The notes under the pieces are model-generated. The model ran no database searches. It saw nothing but the letters and a program-made list of their open reading frames with translations, and was not told where the DNA came from. Shown here piece after piece: positions 25,872 through 34,678 of a stretch of 64,000 nt of DNA. The stretch comes from an uncultured Pseudokineococcus sp. (GTDB lineage Bacteria; Actinomycetota; Actinomycetes; Actinomycetales; Quadrisphaeraceae): positions 124,001 through 188,000 of the forward strand of contig NZ_CANMPM010000002.1 of assembly GCF_947499845.1 (NCBI RefSeq), read 5' to 3'. Both the position numbers and the translations under genes were made by a program. Position 1 is the first letter of the stretch, and each line of letters opens with the position of its first letter.

Positions 25872-25941
25872 GGCGCGGGCGCCGTGCCGGGCTCGTCGAG
25901 AGAGGCGGCTCGTCGAGAGGGGCCCGTCGAGGTCCGGCGGC

Positions 25942-27333
25942 TCAGCCCCGGACGGACTCGTAGCGGGAGAGGGCGACCTTCCGCTCCTCGGCGTGGTCGA
26001 CGACGCGCTCGGGGTAGCCCTCGGGCGTCCCTCCCGGGAGGGTCCACGGCTCGTGGACGGCGGCGCCCTCGACGTCGCGCAGCTCGGGCACCCAGCGCCG
26101 CACGTAGTCCCCGCGGGGGTCGAAGCGCTTGCCCTGCGTGACCGGGTTGAAGACGCGGAAGTACGGCGAGGCGTCGGTGCCCGTGCCCGCCACCCACTGC
26201 CACCCGTGGTTGTTGGACGCGAGGTCGCCGTCCACGAGGTGGCGCAGGAAGAAGCGCGCGCCGCCCTGCCAGCGCTGGTGGAGGTCCTTGACGTAGAAGG
26301 ACGCGACGAGCATCCGCATCCGGTTGTGCATCCACCCCTGCCCCAGCAGCTGGCGCATCGCGGCGTCGACGACCGGGTAGCCGGTGCGGCCCTCCTCCCA
26401 CGCGCGGACGCGGCGCCGGGCCTCCTCGCCGTCGTCGTGCTCCATGCCCGCGAGCTCGGGCTTGTAGGCCTCGCGCGCCGAGTCGGGCCGGTGCCACAGG
26501 ACGTCGGCGTAGAAGTCGCGGAAGCACAGCTCGCGGACGTAGGCCTCGGCGCCCGGCCCGCCGCGGGCCGTCGCCTCCTGCACGAGCGTCCGGGGGTGCA
26601 CGCACCCCAGGTGCAGGTAGGCGGACATGCGGCTCGTCGAGTCGAGGTCGGGGCGGTCGCGCTCGTCGGCGTAGCGGTCGAGCCGCTCGTCGCGGAAGGC
26701 CTTCCAGGCGGCGGTCGCGGCCTCCTCGCCGGGCGACGGCAGGTCGGCGTCGACGGCGGGCGCCTCCGGCAGCTCGTCGGGCCCGTCGAGCCGGGCCCAC
26801 GTGAGCGCGCGGGGCGTCGGGGCCGGGTCGGGCACGCCGTGGGCGCGCCACGCCCGCGAGAAGGGCGTGAAGACCTGGAAGGGCGAGCCGTCGTCCTTCG
26901 TCACGAGCCCCGGGCCGACGGCGTAGGCGGTGCCGTCCTCGACGAGCGGCACCCCCTCGCCGTCGCCGCCCTCCCCGGTGGGCAGCCGGGACAGGGCCTC
27001 GCGCACGGCGTCGTCGCGGCGGCGTCCGTAGGGGCCGACGTCGCGGGCCACGTGCACCGACGCGGCGCCGGCCTCGCGCACGACGGCGGGCACGACCTCG
27101 CGCGGGTCGCCCCGGCGGACGACGAGCGCGCCGTCCGTCGCCTCCCGCAGCGCCTCGAGGCAGCCGACGAGGAAGCGGCGGCGCGCGTCCCCCGCGGGCT
27201 CCCAGACGGCCGGGTCCAGCACGAAGAGCGGGAGGACGCCGCCCGCGCCCCCGCGCTCGCGGGCCGCGAGCAGCGCGGGGTTGTCGCCGAGGCGCAGGTC
27301 GCGCCGGAACCACAGGACGGCGGGGGGGCTCAC
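25942..27333 (-). CDS. phr: deoxyribodipyrimidine photo-lyase
   Basis: A 463-aa class I CPD photolyase, which splits cyclobutane pyrimidine dimers using FADH and light. The N-terminal antenna domain starts VLWFRRDLRLGDNPAL. The FAD domain carries TSRMSAYLHLGCVHPRTLV, GRTGYPVVDAAMRQL, GWMHNRMRMLVASFYVKDL and NNHGWQWVAGTGTDASPYFR, including the Trp/Asn residues of the FAD pocket. The start is GTG. It is transcribed alone. Confidence 0.97.
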   Translation of the reverse strand: MSPPAVLWFRRDLRLGDNPALLAARERGGAGGVLPLFVLDPAVWEPAGDARRRFLVGCLEALREATDGALVVRRGDPREVVPAVVREAGAASVHVARDVGPYGRRRDDAVREALSRLPTGEGGDGEGVPLVEDGTAYAVGPGLVTKDDGSPFQVFTPFSRAWRAHGVPDPAPTPRALTWARLDGPDELPEAPAVDADLPSPGEEAATAAWKAFRDERLDRYADERDRPDLDSTSRMSAYLHLGCVHPRTLVQEATARGGPGAEAYVRELCFRDFYADVLWHRPDSAREAYKPELAGMEHDDGEEARRRVRAWEEGRTGYPVVDAAMRQLLGQGWMHNRMRMLVASFYVKDLHQRWQGGARFFLRHLVDGDLASNNHGWQWVAGTGTDASPYFRVFNPVTQGKRFDPRGDYVRRWVPELRDVEGAAVHEPWTLPGGTPEGYPERVVDHAEERKVALSRYESVRG

Positions 27334-27396
27334 GCCCCGAGGGTGCGCGAGGGCCCCCGGGGCTGCCAGTCGGCGGCCTCGGGGGCCCTCGTCCGG

Positions 27397-27476
27397 GCTC
27401 GGTGCCCGGTGGTGCTCGGTGCTCGGTGCCCGGTGGTGCTCGGTGCCCGGTGGTGCTCGGTGCTCGGTGCTCGGTG
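27397..27476. repeat. nested 17-nt/7-nt tandem repeat upstream of photolyase
   Basis: Three copies of GCTCGGTGCCCGGTGGT interleaved with single GCTCGGT heptamers. It lies between the photolyase start and the next small gene and is non-coding. Confidence 0.75.
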
Positions 27477-27483
27477 AGGAGGC

Positions 27484-27699
27484 TCAGGCCTCGCGCTCGG
27501 CGCCGGGGGGCGAGGTGTCCTCGTCGAGGACGACGTCGAGCGCCTCGCGCACCGACTGGCGCGTCGCCAGGCGGACGGAGGCCGCCTGCTGCAGCTCGGC
27601 CGTGTCGGCCTCGGCGATGCGCTCGCGCTCCTTCTTCTCCGCCTCGAGGGAGAAGTCGCGCGCCTTGCGGATCCGGTCCCAGATGTCTGCGTCAGCCAT
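27484..27699 (-). CDS. small hypothetical protein
   Basis: A 71-aa, charged, mostly helical protein starting MADADIWDRIRKARDFSLEA, with KKERERIAEADTAELQQAA in the middle suggesting a coiled coil, and an acidic tail. No family is recognised. The ATG at 27699 is preferred to an in-frame ATG four codons upstream. No partner gene is evident; photolyase follows on the same strand after a repeat tract. Confidence 0.6.
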   Translation of the reverse strand: MADADIWDRIRKARDFSLEAEKKERERIAEADTAELQQAASVRLATRQSVREALDVVLDEDTSPPGAEREA

Positions 27700-27908
27700 G
27701 CGGCACAGCACAGCACGGCAGCCGCCGGCGCGCGCGACGGTGGCGGACGGGTGGCGGACGGGTGGCGTTACCCGACCGTGTCGTGGCGAGGTGCGCGTCG
27801 AGGATGCGGGCGGGGGTGACCTGCACCACCCTCGACGACGCGGGGAGACCCGCGACGGCCGGGGCGAGGTGGACGCGCCGGTCGTGCACGACGCACGGAA
27901 GCGCGCCC

Positions 27909-28085
27909 ATGGCCTACCTCGCCCTCCTCCTGCCCGTCCTCGTCCTGCCCGTCATGCTCGCGATGGCCGCGTTCGAGACGCGGTGCAGCGATCGCACGCC
28001 CCTCCTGCGCCGGCGACCCGCCGACGACCTCGCGGCCGAGCCGGCCGTCGCGCCCGCGCTCCCCGCGGGCGACCAGCGCTCCTAG
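27909..28085 (+). CDS. small single-helix membrane protein
   Basis: A 58-aa peptide: MAYLALLLPVLVLPVMLAMA forms one membrane helix, followed by FETRC, a basic PLLRRRPADD stretch and an Ala/Pro-rich tail. No family is recognised and the upstream ribosome-binding site is weak (GGAAGC). The clear signal-anchor followed by positive charges is the only support for it being real. Confidence 0.45.
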   Translation: MAYLALLLPVLVLPVMLAMAAFETRCSDRTPLLRRRPADDLAAEPAVAPALPAGDQRS

Positions 28086-28146
28086 CACCGGGCTCGCGGC
28101 GCAGCGTGGCGCGCGGAACCGGTGCGGTGCTGTCGCGCGCCGTCCC

Positions 28147-29193
28147 TCAGAGGACGCCGGTGCCGCGCAGCAGCCGGGCGAGGCCCGCGCCGTCGGGCGC
28201 GGAGACCCACGCGTGGTCGGAGTCCTCGCGCGCGGGCGCCCCCTGCGGCGCCGGGAGGCCCTGCGCGAGGACCGACTCGGTGGGCGAGAGGTGCCGGATC
28301 GCCACCGCCGCGACGCTCGCGGGCCGCTCCCGGGCGAAGTCGGCGTAGATGGCCTCGTCGTGCTGGCCGTCGTCGCCGACGAGGAGCCAGCGCACGTGCG
28401 GGAACTCGTCGGCGAGCCGACGCAGGCTCCGCTCCTTGTGCAGGCGCCCGCTGCGGAACCACCGGTCCGGCGTCGGGCCCCAGTCGGTGAGCAGCAGCGG
28501 CCCGCGCGGGTAGAGGTGGCGGTGCAGGAAGCGCGTGAGCGTCTGCGCGACGTTCCAGGCGCCGGTCGAGAGGTAGACGACGGGGACGTCGGCGTGGGCG
28601 CGGGTGATGCGCTCGTAGAGGACCGCCATGCCCGGGACCGGGTTCCGGGCGTGCTCGTCGAGCACGAAGGTGTTCCACGCCGCGAGGAAGGGGCGCGGCA
28701 GCGCCGTCACCATGACCGTGTCGTCGATGTCGCTGACGAGGCCGATCTCGACGTCGTCGCCGATGATCCGCACCGGGGCCACGGCGGGCTCGGCGCCGTC
28801 GGCGTGGAGGACGACCTCCTGCCACCCGGCCTCGAGGTCGGCCGGGAGGCTGACGTCCACGAAGCCGCCCCGGTCGGTGAGGACGTCGTGGCGCTGCCCG
28901 GCCACCTCGACCACGACGGGGGCGTCGCGCACGGGGACCGTGAGGAAGCTCCGCCACCCCCGGACCACCTCGGGACGCTCGCTGGGGCTCCGACCGTCCG
29001 GCGCGGTGAGCAGCAGGCGACCGAGGACGCGCACGCGCCGCGGCGAGCCGTACCCGGCGTAGACGCTGATGGACGGCCGCCAGCCCTGCTCGAGGGCTCG
29101 CCGGCTGGCGCGGCGGTGCAGGGCGTCGCCGAGGGCGACGGTGCGGGCGTGCAGGGGCCGCAGGGCGGGGGCGGCGTCCTCCGAGGTGGCCAC
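28147..29193 (-). CDS. App1-family phosphatase domain protein (DUF2183)
   Basis: A 348-aa protein with the catalytic domain of yeast App1-type Mg-dependent phosphatidate phosphatase, a HAD-like fold. Seen: VYAGYGSPRRVRVLGRLLL in the N-terminal beta domain, VSDIDDTVMVT with the DxDxT nucleophile, VYLSTGAWN, and LVGDDGQHDEAIY for the acidic Mg ligands. It is presumably cytoplasmic and the bacterial substrate is unknown. The GTG at 29193 fits family N-termini better than the GTG at 29250; CAGGGT lies 6 nt before it. It diverges from the esterase gene. Confidence 0.9.
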   Translation of the reverse strand: MATSEDAAPALRPLHARTVALGDALHRRASRRALEQGWRPSISVYAGYGSPRRVRVLGRLLLTAPDGRSPSERPEVVRGWRSFLTVPVRDAPVVVEVAGQRHDVLTDRGGFVDVSLPADLEAGWQEVVLHADGAEPAVAPVRIIGDDVEIGLVSDIDDTVMVTALPRPFLAAWNTFVLDEHARNPVPGMAVLYERITRAHADVPVVYLSTGAWNVAQTLTRFLHRHLYPRGPLLLTDWGPTPDRWFRSGRLHKERSLRRLADEFPHVRWLLVGDDGQHDEAIYADFARERPASVAAVAIRHLSPTESVLAQGLPAPQGAPAREDSDHAWVSAPDGAGLARLLRGTGVL

Positions 29194-29312
29194 GCCGGAA
29201 CCCTGCCACAGGGCCCCGACGGCGCCCCTCGAGGCTGCCGCGCCGCTCACGGACGGGTCACGATCGGGCGCGAGCCCTCCCGCTCCGTCGTGCGCTCGCG
29301 CAGGATGCCCGG

Positions 29313-30209
29313 GTGCCCCGCCCGCCCCGGACCTCGCGCACGCCCGGGGGTCCCGCGCTCGCGCGCCCCCGGCTGCTCGCGGGGGCCGTGGCGGTCGCGC
29401 TGGCCCTCGTCGCGCTGCCGACGACGGGCCTCCTGCAGCTCCCGGGCGCTCTCGGCGGGGACCTGCGGGAGGGCGCCGCCGCCGGCACCGACCCGCCGGC
29501 GCTCGTGCCCGACCCCGTCGTCGAGGCCGTGCCCGACGCCGAGCGCCCCCTCCTCGTCCTGCGGGCCGAGGGCGACGTCGTCCGGGCCACGGAGCTGCCG
29601 CACGCCGTCGCGAGGACGGCCGTCCTCGTGCTGCACGGCTACACGAGCAGCGCGGCCCAGGCCGCGGAGCGCCTCGAGGCGGCCGCGCTGGCCCGCGACC
29701 TCGGCGCCGTCGTCGTCCTCCCGACCGGCCTCGGAAGGCGCCCCAGCTGGGCCGCGGGCAGCTGCTGCGGGTCGGCCGCCCGCTCGGACGTCGACGACGT
29801 CGGCTACCTCTCGCGCCTCCTCGCGGACCTGCGGTCGCGCGGCGCGGAGCGCGCCTACGTCGTCGGCTACTCCAACGGCGGGATGCTCGCCTACCGCCTG
29901 GCGTGCGAGCGCCCCGAGGACGTCGACGCCGTCGCCGTCGTCAACGGGACCGTCGCGGTGCCGACGTGCCCGGGCGCCTTCACGGCCCTGCACCTCGCGG
30001 GGGCGGAGGACGACGCCGTGCCCGTCGACGGCGTGGACCTCGTGCCCTTCCTCTTCACGGGCTTCCCGGCCCTCGCCGACCTCCCCGCCCTCGCGCCCGC
30101 CGCGGACCTCGACGTCCGCGTGCTGCCGGGGGTCGGCCACGAGGTCGCGCCGGGCGTCCCCGCGACGGTCCGCCGCTGGCTCGCGGCGGGACCGACGCCG
30201 CCCGCGTAG
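29313..30209 (+). CDS. secreted alpha/beta hydrolase, LpqC/PHB-depolymerase-like esterase
   Basis: A 298-aa protein with an N-terminal signal or anchor helix (LLAGAVAVALALVALPTTGLL) and an alpha/beta-hydrolase domain. LVLHGYTS forms the oxyanion-hole region, and VVGYSNGGMLAYRLACE holds the nucleophile Ser in GYSNG. An Asp near the AGAEDDAVP segment and the His in PGVGHEV complete the triad. It resembles poly(3-hydroxybutyrate) depolymerase-type and feruloyl-esterase-type enzymes; the exact ester is unknown. It converges on the Ku gene with only 12 nt between. Confidence 0.87.
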   Translation: MPRPPRTSRTPGGPALARPRLLAGAVAVALALVALPTTGLLQLPGALGGDLREGAAAGTDPPALVPDPVVEAVPDAERPLLVLRAEGDVVRATELPHAVARTAVLVLHGYTSSAAQAAERLEAAALARDLGAVVVLPTGLGRRPSWAAGSCCGSAARSDVDDVGYLSRLLADLRSRGAERAYVVGYSNGGMLAYRLACERPEDVDAVAVVNGTVAVPTCPGAFTALHLAGAEDDAVPVDGVDLVPFLFTGFPALADLPALAPAADLDVRVLPGVGHEVAPGVPATVRRWLAAGPTPPA

Positions 30210-30221
30210 CTCCCGGGACCC

Positions 30222-31406
30222 TCAGGCGGACCTCTTGCGCGTCCGCCGGGCGGGGGCGGCCTCCTCCTCGGACCCCTTCGACGCTGTGCCCTTCGACGCT
30301 GTGCCCTTCGACGCAGAGCCCTTCGCCTTCGAGGCCGTCCCCGTCGCGGTGGACCGCCCCTTCGCGCCCTCGGACGCCGAGCCCTTCGCCGTCCCCGTCG
30401 ACGCTGTCCCCTTCGACGCCGTCTCCTTCGCGGCCGTCCCCTTGGACGCCGCCCCCTTCGACGACGTGGCGTTCGCGGACGAGGTCGTCCGGCGCCGCCG
30501 TGGCGCCGGGGCCTCCTGCGCGGCGTCGCCGCCCGCGTCCTCCGCAGGCTCCTCCGCGGCCGGCGTGCGACGGCGCGAGCGCCGCGGCGCCGGCGCCTCC
30601 TCGGCGGGCTCCTCGCCGCGGTCGCGCCGGGCCCGGTCGACGCTGCGCTGCAGCGCCGAGAGCAGGTCGACCACCTGCGCGCCCTCGCCGGCCTCCTCCT
30701 CGCCCTCCGCGGGCGGCCGGCGGACGTCACCGGCGCTGATCTTGGCCTCGACGAGCTCGGTGACGGCGGCCGCGTAGCCGTCGGTGAAGGCGTCGGGGTC
30801 GAAGTCGCCGGCCAGGGACTCCACGAGCGAGGCCGCCATGGTCGTCTCCTGCGGGCGCAGCTCGACCTCGGAGGACAGGACGTCGAAGGACGCCTCGCGC
30901 ACCTCGTCGGGCCACAGCAGCGTCTGCAGGCTGATGACGTCGTCGCGCACCCGCAGCAGCGCGAGCGACTCCCGCTGCCGCAGCGCCACCTTGACCACGG
31001 CCACGCGGTCGGTGGCCCGCAGGGCCTCGCGCAGCAGCGTGTAGGGCTTGAGGGCCGTCCGCTCGGGCTCGAGGTAGTACGCCTTGTTGAACAGGACCGG
31101 GTCCACCTGGTCCGACGGCACGAACTCGACGACGTCGATCTCGCGGCTCGTCGACAGGGGGAGCTGGTCCAGGTCCTCGTCGGTGAGGACCACCTGCTCG
31201 CCGTCCGCCGTCTCGTACGCCTTGGCGATTTCCGGGTAGGAGACCTCCTCGCCGTCGACGCTGCAGACGCGCCTGTAGCGGATGCGCCCGCCGTCGGCCT
31301 CGTGCACCTGGTGGAACCGGACGTCGTTCGTGCCGGTGGCGGCGTAGACCTTCACGGGCACCGAGACGAGCCCGAAGGACACGGCGCCCTTCCAGATGGC
31401 CCTCAC
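30222..31406 (-). CDS. ku: Ku protein for non-homologous end joining
   Basis: A 394-aa homodimeric DNA-end-binding protein. Residues 1-265 are the Ku core: RAIWKGAVSFGLVSVPVKVY, CSVDGEEV, YYLEPERTALKPYTLLREAL and AKISAGDVRRPP. The remaining ~130 residues are an Arg-rich then Lys/Ser/Thr/Gly-rich tail with repeated SKGTA-type units, as in other actinobacterial Ku C-termini that bind DNA and LigD. The GTG start fits the family. The gene diverges from the ligase and polymerase genes 80 nt away, so the three form an NHEJ cluster. Confidence 0.96.
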   Translation of the reverse strand: MRAIWKGAVSFGLVSVPVKVYAATGTNDVRFHQVHEADGGRIRYRRVCSVDGEEVSYPEIAKAYETADGEQVVLTDEDLDQLPLSTSREIDVVEFVPSDQVDPVLFNKAYYLEPERTALKPYTLLREALRATDRVAVVKVALRQRESLALLRVRDDVISLQTLLWPDEVREASFDVLSSEVELRPQETTMAASLVESLAGDFDPDAFTDGYAAAVTELVEAKISAGDVRRPPAEGEEEAGEGAQVVDLLSALQRSVDRARRDRGEEPAEEAPAPRRSRRRTPAAEEPAEDAGGDAAQEAPAPRRRRTTSSANATSSKGAASKGTAAKETASKGTASTGTAKGSASEGAKGRSTATGTASKAKGSASKGTASKGTASKGSEEEAAPARRTRKRSA

Positions 31407-31485
31407 GGCGCACCCCCTCCCCGGCGGGGGCCGGCGCCGGGCGGCTCGCCCGGCGCTCGTCCGCCGTGGCGGCCATGATCGTCCG

Positions 31486-32508
31486 GTGCGCCCCATGCTC
31501 GCCACCCCCGCGCGCACGCCCGGTGCGCTCCCCGAGGACGGGCGCACGTGGGCGTACGAGGTGAAGTGGGACGGCATGCGCCTGCTCGCGTCCACCGCGG
31601 GCGGCCGGACGCGCCTCGCGAGCCGCACCGAGCGCGACGTCACGGGCGCCTTCCCCGACCTGGCGGGCCTCACCGCCGCGGGCGAGGACCTGCTGCTCGA
31701 CGGCGAGGTCGTGGCCCTCGACGCCGCCGGGCGACCGTCCTTCGGCGTCCTCGCGCCCCGGCTCGGCCTCTCGGGCGCGCGGGCGGCGGCGGCCGCGCGC
31801 TCCACCCCCGTCGTCTACGTCGTCTTCGACCTCCTGCGCGCCGACGGCCGCGACCTCCTGGCCGAGCCCCTGCGCGCGCGCCGCGCCGTCCTCGAGCCGC
31901 TGGCCGCGCGCTGGGAGGGCCTCGACGTCGGCGGGGCGGCGCTGCAGCTCTCCCCCGTCTTCGACCACGGCGCCGACGTGCTCGCCGCCACCCGCGCGCA
32001 GGGCCTCGAGGGCGGCGTCGCCAAGCGCTGGGACTCCCCCTACCGCCCCGGCGAGCGCAGCCCGGCCTGGGTGAAGGCCGCCCACCGCGCCGCGCGGACC
32101 GTCGTGGTCGGCGGCTGGCGCCCGCAGGAGGGCACGCGCGACCGCGTGGGGGCGCTGCTCGTCGGCGCGCCCGACGCCGACGGCCGCCTCGTCTACCTCG
32201 GGCGCGTGGGCAGCGGGATCGGCCCGCGGGCCGCGGCCCACCTCGCACCCCGCCTGAGGCCGCTGGCGCGCGACGCCTCCCCCTTCGCGACCGACGTGCC
32301 CGCCGTGGACGCCCGGGACGCGGTCTGGGTCGAGCCCGCGCTCCTCGCCGAGGTGCGCTCGCTCGGGTCGACGACGGGCGGGCGGCTGCGCCAGCCGTCC
32401 TACGTCGGGCTGCGCGAGGACGCCGAGCCCGACGTCGTGGACGCGGCGACGGTCGAGGCCGCGGCCGCCGCGAGCGCGCAGGAGCGCCCCGGGCGGTGGC
32501 GGCGGTGA
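31486..32508 (+). CDS. ATP-dependent DNA ligase (LigC/LigD-type ligase domain)
   Basis: A 340-aa ligase that seals nicks in NHEJ. The start RPMLATPA leads to YEVKWDGMRLLA, with the adenylated Lys at about residue 28. DLLLDGEVVALD, VYVVFDLLRADG and EGGVAKRWDSPYRPGERSPAWVKA are motifs III-V, and an OB-fold C-terminus follows. The ligase domain is a separate protein here. The GTG start has CATGAT 6 nt upstream. Its stop overlaps the GTG of the polymerase gene (GTGA), so both products are made together. Confidence 0.94.
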   Translation: MRPMLATPARTPGALPEDGRTWAYEVKWDGMRLLASTAGGRTRLASRTERDVTGAFPDLAGLTAAGEDLLLDGEVVALDAAGRPSFGVLAPRLGLSGARAAAAARSTPVVYVVFDLLRADGRDLLAEPLRARRAVLEPLAARWEGLDVGGAALQLSPVFDHGADVLAATRAQGLEGGVAKRWDSPYRPGERSPAWVKAAHRAARTVVVGGWRPQEGTRDRVGALLVGAPDADGRLVYLGRVGSGIGPRAAAHLAPRLRPLARDASPFATDVPAVDARDAVWVEPALLAEVRSLGSTTGGRLRQPSYVGLREDAEPDVVDAATVEAAAAASAQERPGRWRR

Positions 32509-33473
32509 GCCCCCAGCACGAGACGACGGTGCAGGTCGTCGAGGTCGGCGGCCGCCGCCTGCGCCTGACGTCCCTGGAGAAGGTGCTCTACCCGGCGACC
32601 GGGACGACGAAGGCCGAGGTGCTCGACTACGTCGCCCGCGCCGCCGAGCCGCTCCTGCGCCAGCTGCGCGACCGCCCCGTCACGCGCGTGCGGTGGCCCC
32701 ACGGCGTCGGCGACGCGTCCTTCTTCGAGAAGAACGCGCCCGCCGGCACGCCGTCCTGGGTGCGCACGGCGCGCGTCCCGCTGCGCTCCTCCGAGCGCGA
32801 CGGCCGCGCCGTCGGCGGCGCCCCGCCGGAGGTCGTCGTCTTCCCCCTGCTCGACGACGTCGCGGGGCTCGTCTGGGCGGCCAACCTCTCCGCGATCGAG
32901 CTCCACACGCCGCAGTGGCGCGTCCGGCGAGCGGAGCCGGACGGCGACGACGGGCCCGTCCGCACCGCGCACCCGGACCGCCTCGTCGTCGACCTCGACC
33001 CCGGGCCGGGCACGGGGCTGGCCGAGTGCGCGGCGCTGGCGCACGTCGTCGCCGAGCGCCTCGAGGCCGACGGCCTCGACCCGCGCCCCGTGACGAGCGG
33101 CAGCAAGGGCCTGCAGCTCTACGCCGCCGTGTCCGGCGAGCAGGACGCCGACGTCGTCCGCGACTACGTGCGCCGCCTCGCCGAGTCCCTCGCCCGCGAC
33201 CGCCCGCGCGAGGTCGTCGCGACGATGACGAGGGCGCGGCGCACCGGCCGCGTGCTCCTCGACTGGTCGCAGAACACGTGGTCGAAGACGACCGTGACGC
33301 CCTACTCGCTGCGCGGGCGCGAGCAGCCGCGCGTGGCCGCGCCGCGCACCTGGGACGAGCTGGACGAGCACCTCGAGCAGCTCTCCCCCGAGCAGGTGCT
33401 CGCGCGCCTGGCCGCTGACGGCGACCTCCTCGACGACGTCACCGGGCCCGGGCCGCGGCTGCCGGAGCGCTGA
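32505..33473 (+). CDS. LigD-type NHEJ polymerase/primase domain protein
   Basis: A 322-aa stand-alone polymerase of the AEP family, which fills gaps and adds ribonucleotides at breaks. Seen: LEKVLYPATGTTKAEVLDYV, VRWPHGVG, FFEKNAPAGTPSW, LVVDLDPGPGTG with the catalytic DxD, PVTSGSKGLQLYAAV with the SGxKGxH-like loop, and DWSQNTWSKTTVTPYSLRG. No phosphoesterase domain is fused. It is translated from a GTG overlapping the ligase stop. Together with Ku it gives a complete two-enzyme NHEJ set in split form. Confidence 0.95.
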   Translation: MSPQHETTVQVVEVGGRRLRLTSLEKVLYPATGTTKAEVLDYVARAAEPLLRQLRDRPVTRVRWPHGVGDASFFEKNAPAGTPSWVRTARVPLRSSERDGRAVGGAPPEVVVFPLLDDVAGLVWAANLSAIELHTPQWRVRRAEPDGDDGPVRTAHPDRLVVDLDPGPGTGLAECAALAHVVAERLEADGLDPRPVTSGSKGLQLYAAVSGEQDADVVRDYVRRLAESLARDRPREVVATMTRARRTGRVLLDWSQNTWSKTTVTPYSLRGREQPRVAAPRTWDELDEHLEQLSPEQVLARLAADGDLLDDVTGPGPRLPER

Positions 33474-33612
33474 GCGCCGCCCGCGACCAGCCCGTGTCCG
33501 CCCGAGCCATGGGCGCACAGCGACCTGCGCGACGGCACCCTCGCGCGACCGCCGGGCCGCTGACCTGCGACGACGCCCCGTGACCGCGCCGCGCGCTGGT
33601 CGCCGTGCACCC

Positions 33613-34113
33613 TCAGGCCACCTCGGCGGCGGCCGGCAGGTAGTCCGACCACCCCGGCCGCGCCTCGACGCCCGCGACCACCCACGCCGGGCCGGCGGGC
33701 GCCGCCGGGCGGGTCCGCAGCGCCCAGCCCATCTCCTCCGGGGTCCGGTCGCCCTTCTGGCCGTTGCACCGCAGGCAGCAGGCCACGAGGTTCTCCCACG
33801 TGTCCCGGCCGCCGCGGCTGCGCGGGAGCACGTGGTCGACCGTGGTGGCAGAGCGCCGGCAGTAGGCGCACCGCGCGCCGTCCCGGCGCAGCACCCCGCG
33901 CCGGGAGACGGCGACGCCGTGCGCCCGCGGCACCCGCACGTAGCGGGTGAGGAGGATGACGGACGGGCGGGGCAGGCTCAGCGTCGTCGCGACGACGGGG
34001 AGCTCGTCGGCCGCGAGCACGACCGCCTTGCCGGCGAGGACGAGCACGAGGGCCCGTTTGAAGGAGACGACGCCGAGCGGCTCGTAGCCGGCGTTGAGGA
34101 CGAGAGTGCGCAT
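33613..34113 (-). CDS. HNH endonuclease
   Basis: A 166-aa protein of the actinobacterial stand-alone HNH family. It begins RTLVLNAGYEPLGVVSFKRA, the conserved N-terminus. Cys pairs CAYC and CLRC bind structural zinc, and VDHVLPRSRGG followed by WENLV is the HNH core. The function in the cell is unknown; the family is chromosomal and not tied to a mobile element here. The ATG at 34113 fits homologues; the frame continues upstream but without similarity. Confidence 0.92.
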   Translation of the reverse strand: MRTLVLNAGYEPLGVVSFKRALVLVLAGKAVVLAADELPVVATTLSLPRPSVILLTRYVRVPRAHGVAVSRRGVLRRDGARCAYCRRSATTVDHVLPRSRGGRDTWENLVACCLRCNGQKGDRTPEEMGWALRTRPAAPAGPAWVVAGVEARPGWSDYLPAAAEVA

Positions 34114-34603
34114 GACGACCCCGATCTGCGCGCCCCGGGCCGGTGCTCCGCACCGGGGGGACGAGCGCTCGCTCCGCGGCTGGGTCGCTCGCGGAGGGTG
34201 GGAGACGCACGACGGCGCCGACCATCGGTGGTCGACGCCGTGGGGTGCGGGGAGCGCGGGGCTGGTGCGCAGCCGGGTGGCCACGGGCAGCTGCCCGCTC
34301 CCGCCGGGGACGTGACGGGGGCACCGCGGCGCGACCCGGCCCTGGATCGGGCTGGACGCGCCGGTGCTGCCGCCACGGGACCTCCTCGACGGGGCCGGGC
34401 GCGGACGTCCGCGCCGGCGCGCTCACGGTACGTCGCCGCGGGCCCCGCGTCACCGGGGTTGCGCCCGCGTCGTGCGCCCGACGTCGCCGCGTCGTGCCGC
34501 CGTCGCACGACGGTCGCCCGCGCGTCGCCGTCGCGCCCCGTGCGCGCGAGCGCCGGTCGTGGGCAGGGGAACACCGGGCGGGGTCACCGAGGACGGGCGC
34601 GAC
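34114..34603. other. gene-free stretch between HNH and NlpC/P60 genes
   Basis: About 490 nt without a credible gene on either strand. It must hold the promoter of the HNH gene. No riboswitch, repeat or recognisable operator was seen. Confidence 0.5.
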
Positions 34604-34605
34604 GA

Positions 34606-34649
34606 CGACGACGGCCCGCCACCCCGGGAGGGCTGGCGGGCCGTCGTCG
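34606..34649 (-). terminator. 16-bp hairpin terminator of the NlpC/P60 gene
   Basis: CGACGACGGCCCGCCA and its exact complement with a 12-nt loop, 30 nt past the stop of the leftward hydrolase gene. Confidence 0.7.
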
Positions 34650-34678
34650 ACGCCCGGCGGGAGCCGGGCGGTGGGTCG

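Noticed and set aside
27334-27483. Protein-coding extension across the 17/7-nt repeat before photolyase
   Set aside because: The repeat mixes 17- and 7-nt units that break any frame, and photolyase has a normal N-terminus at 27333.
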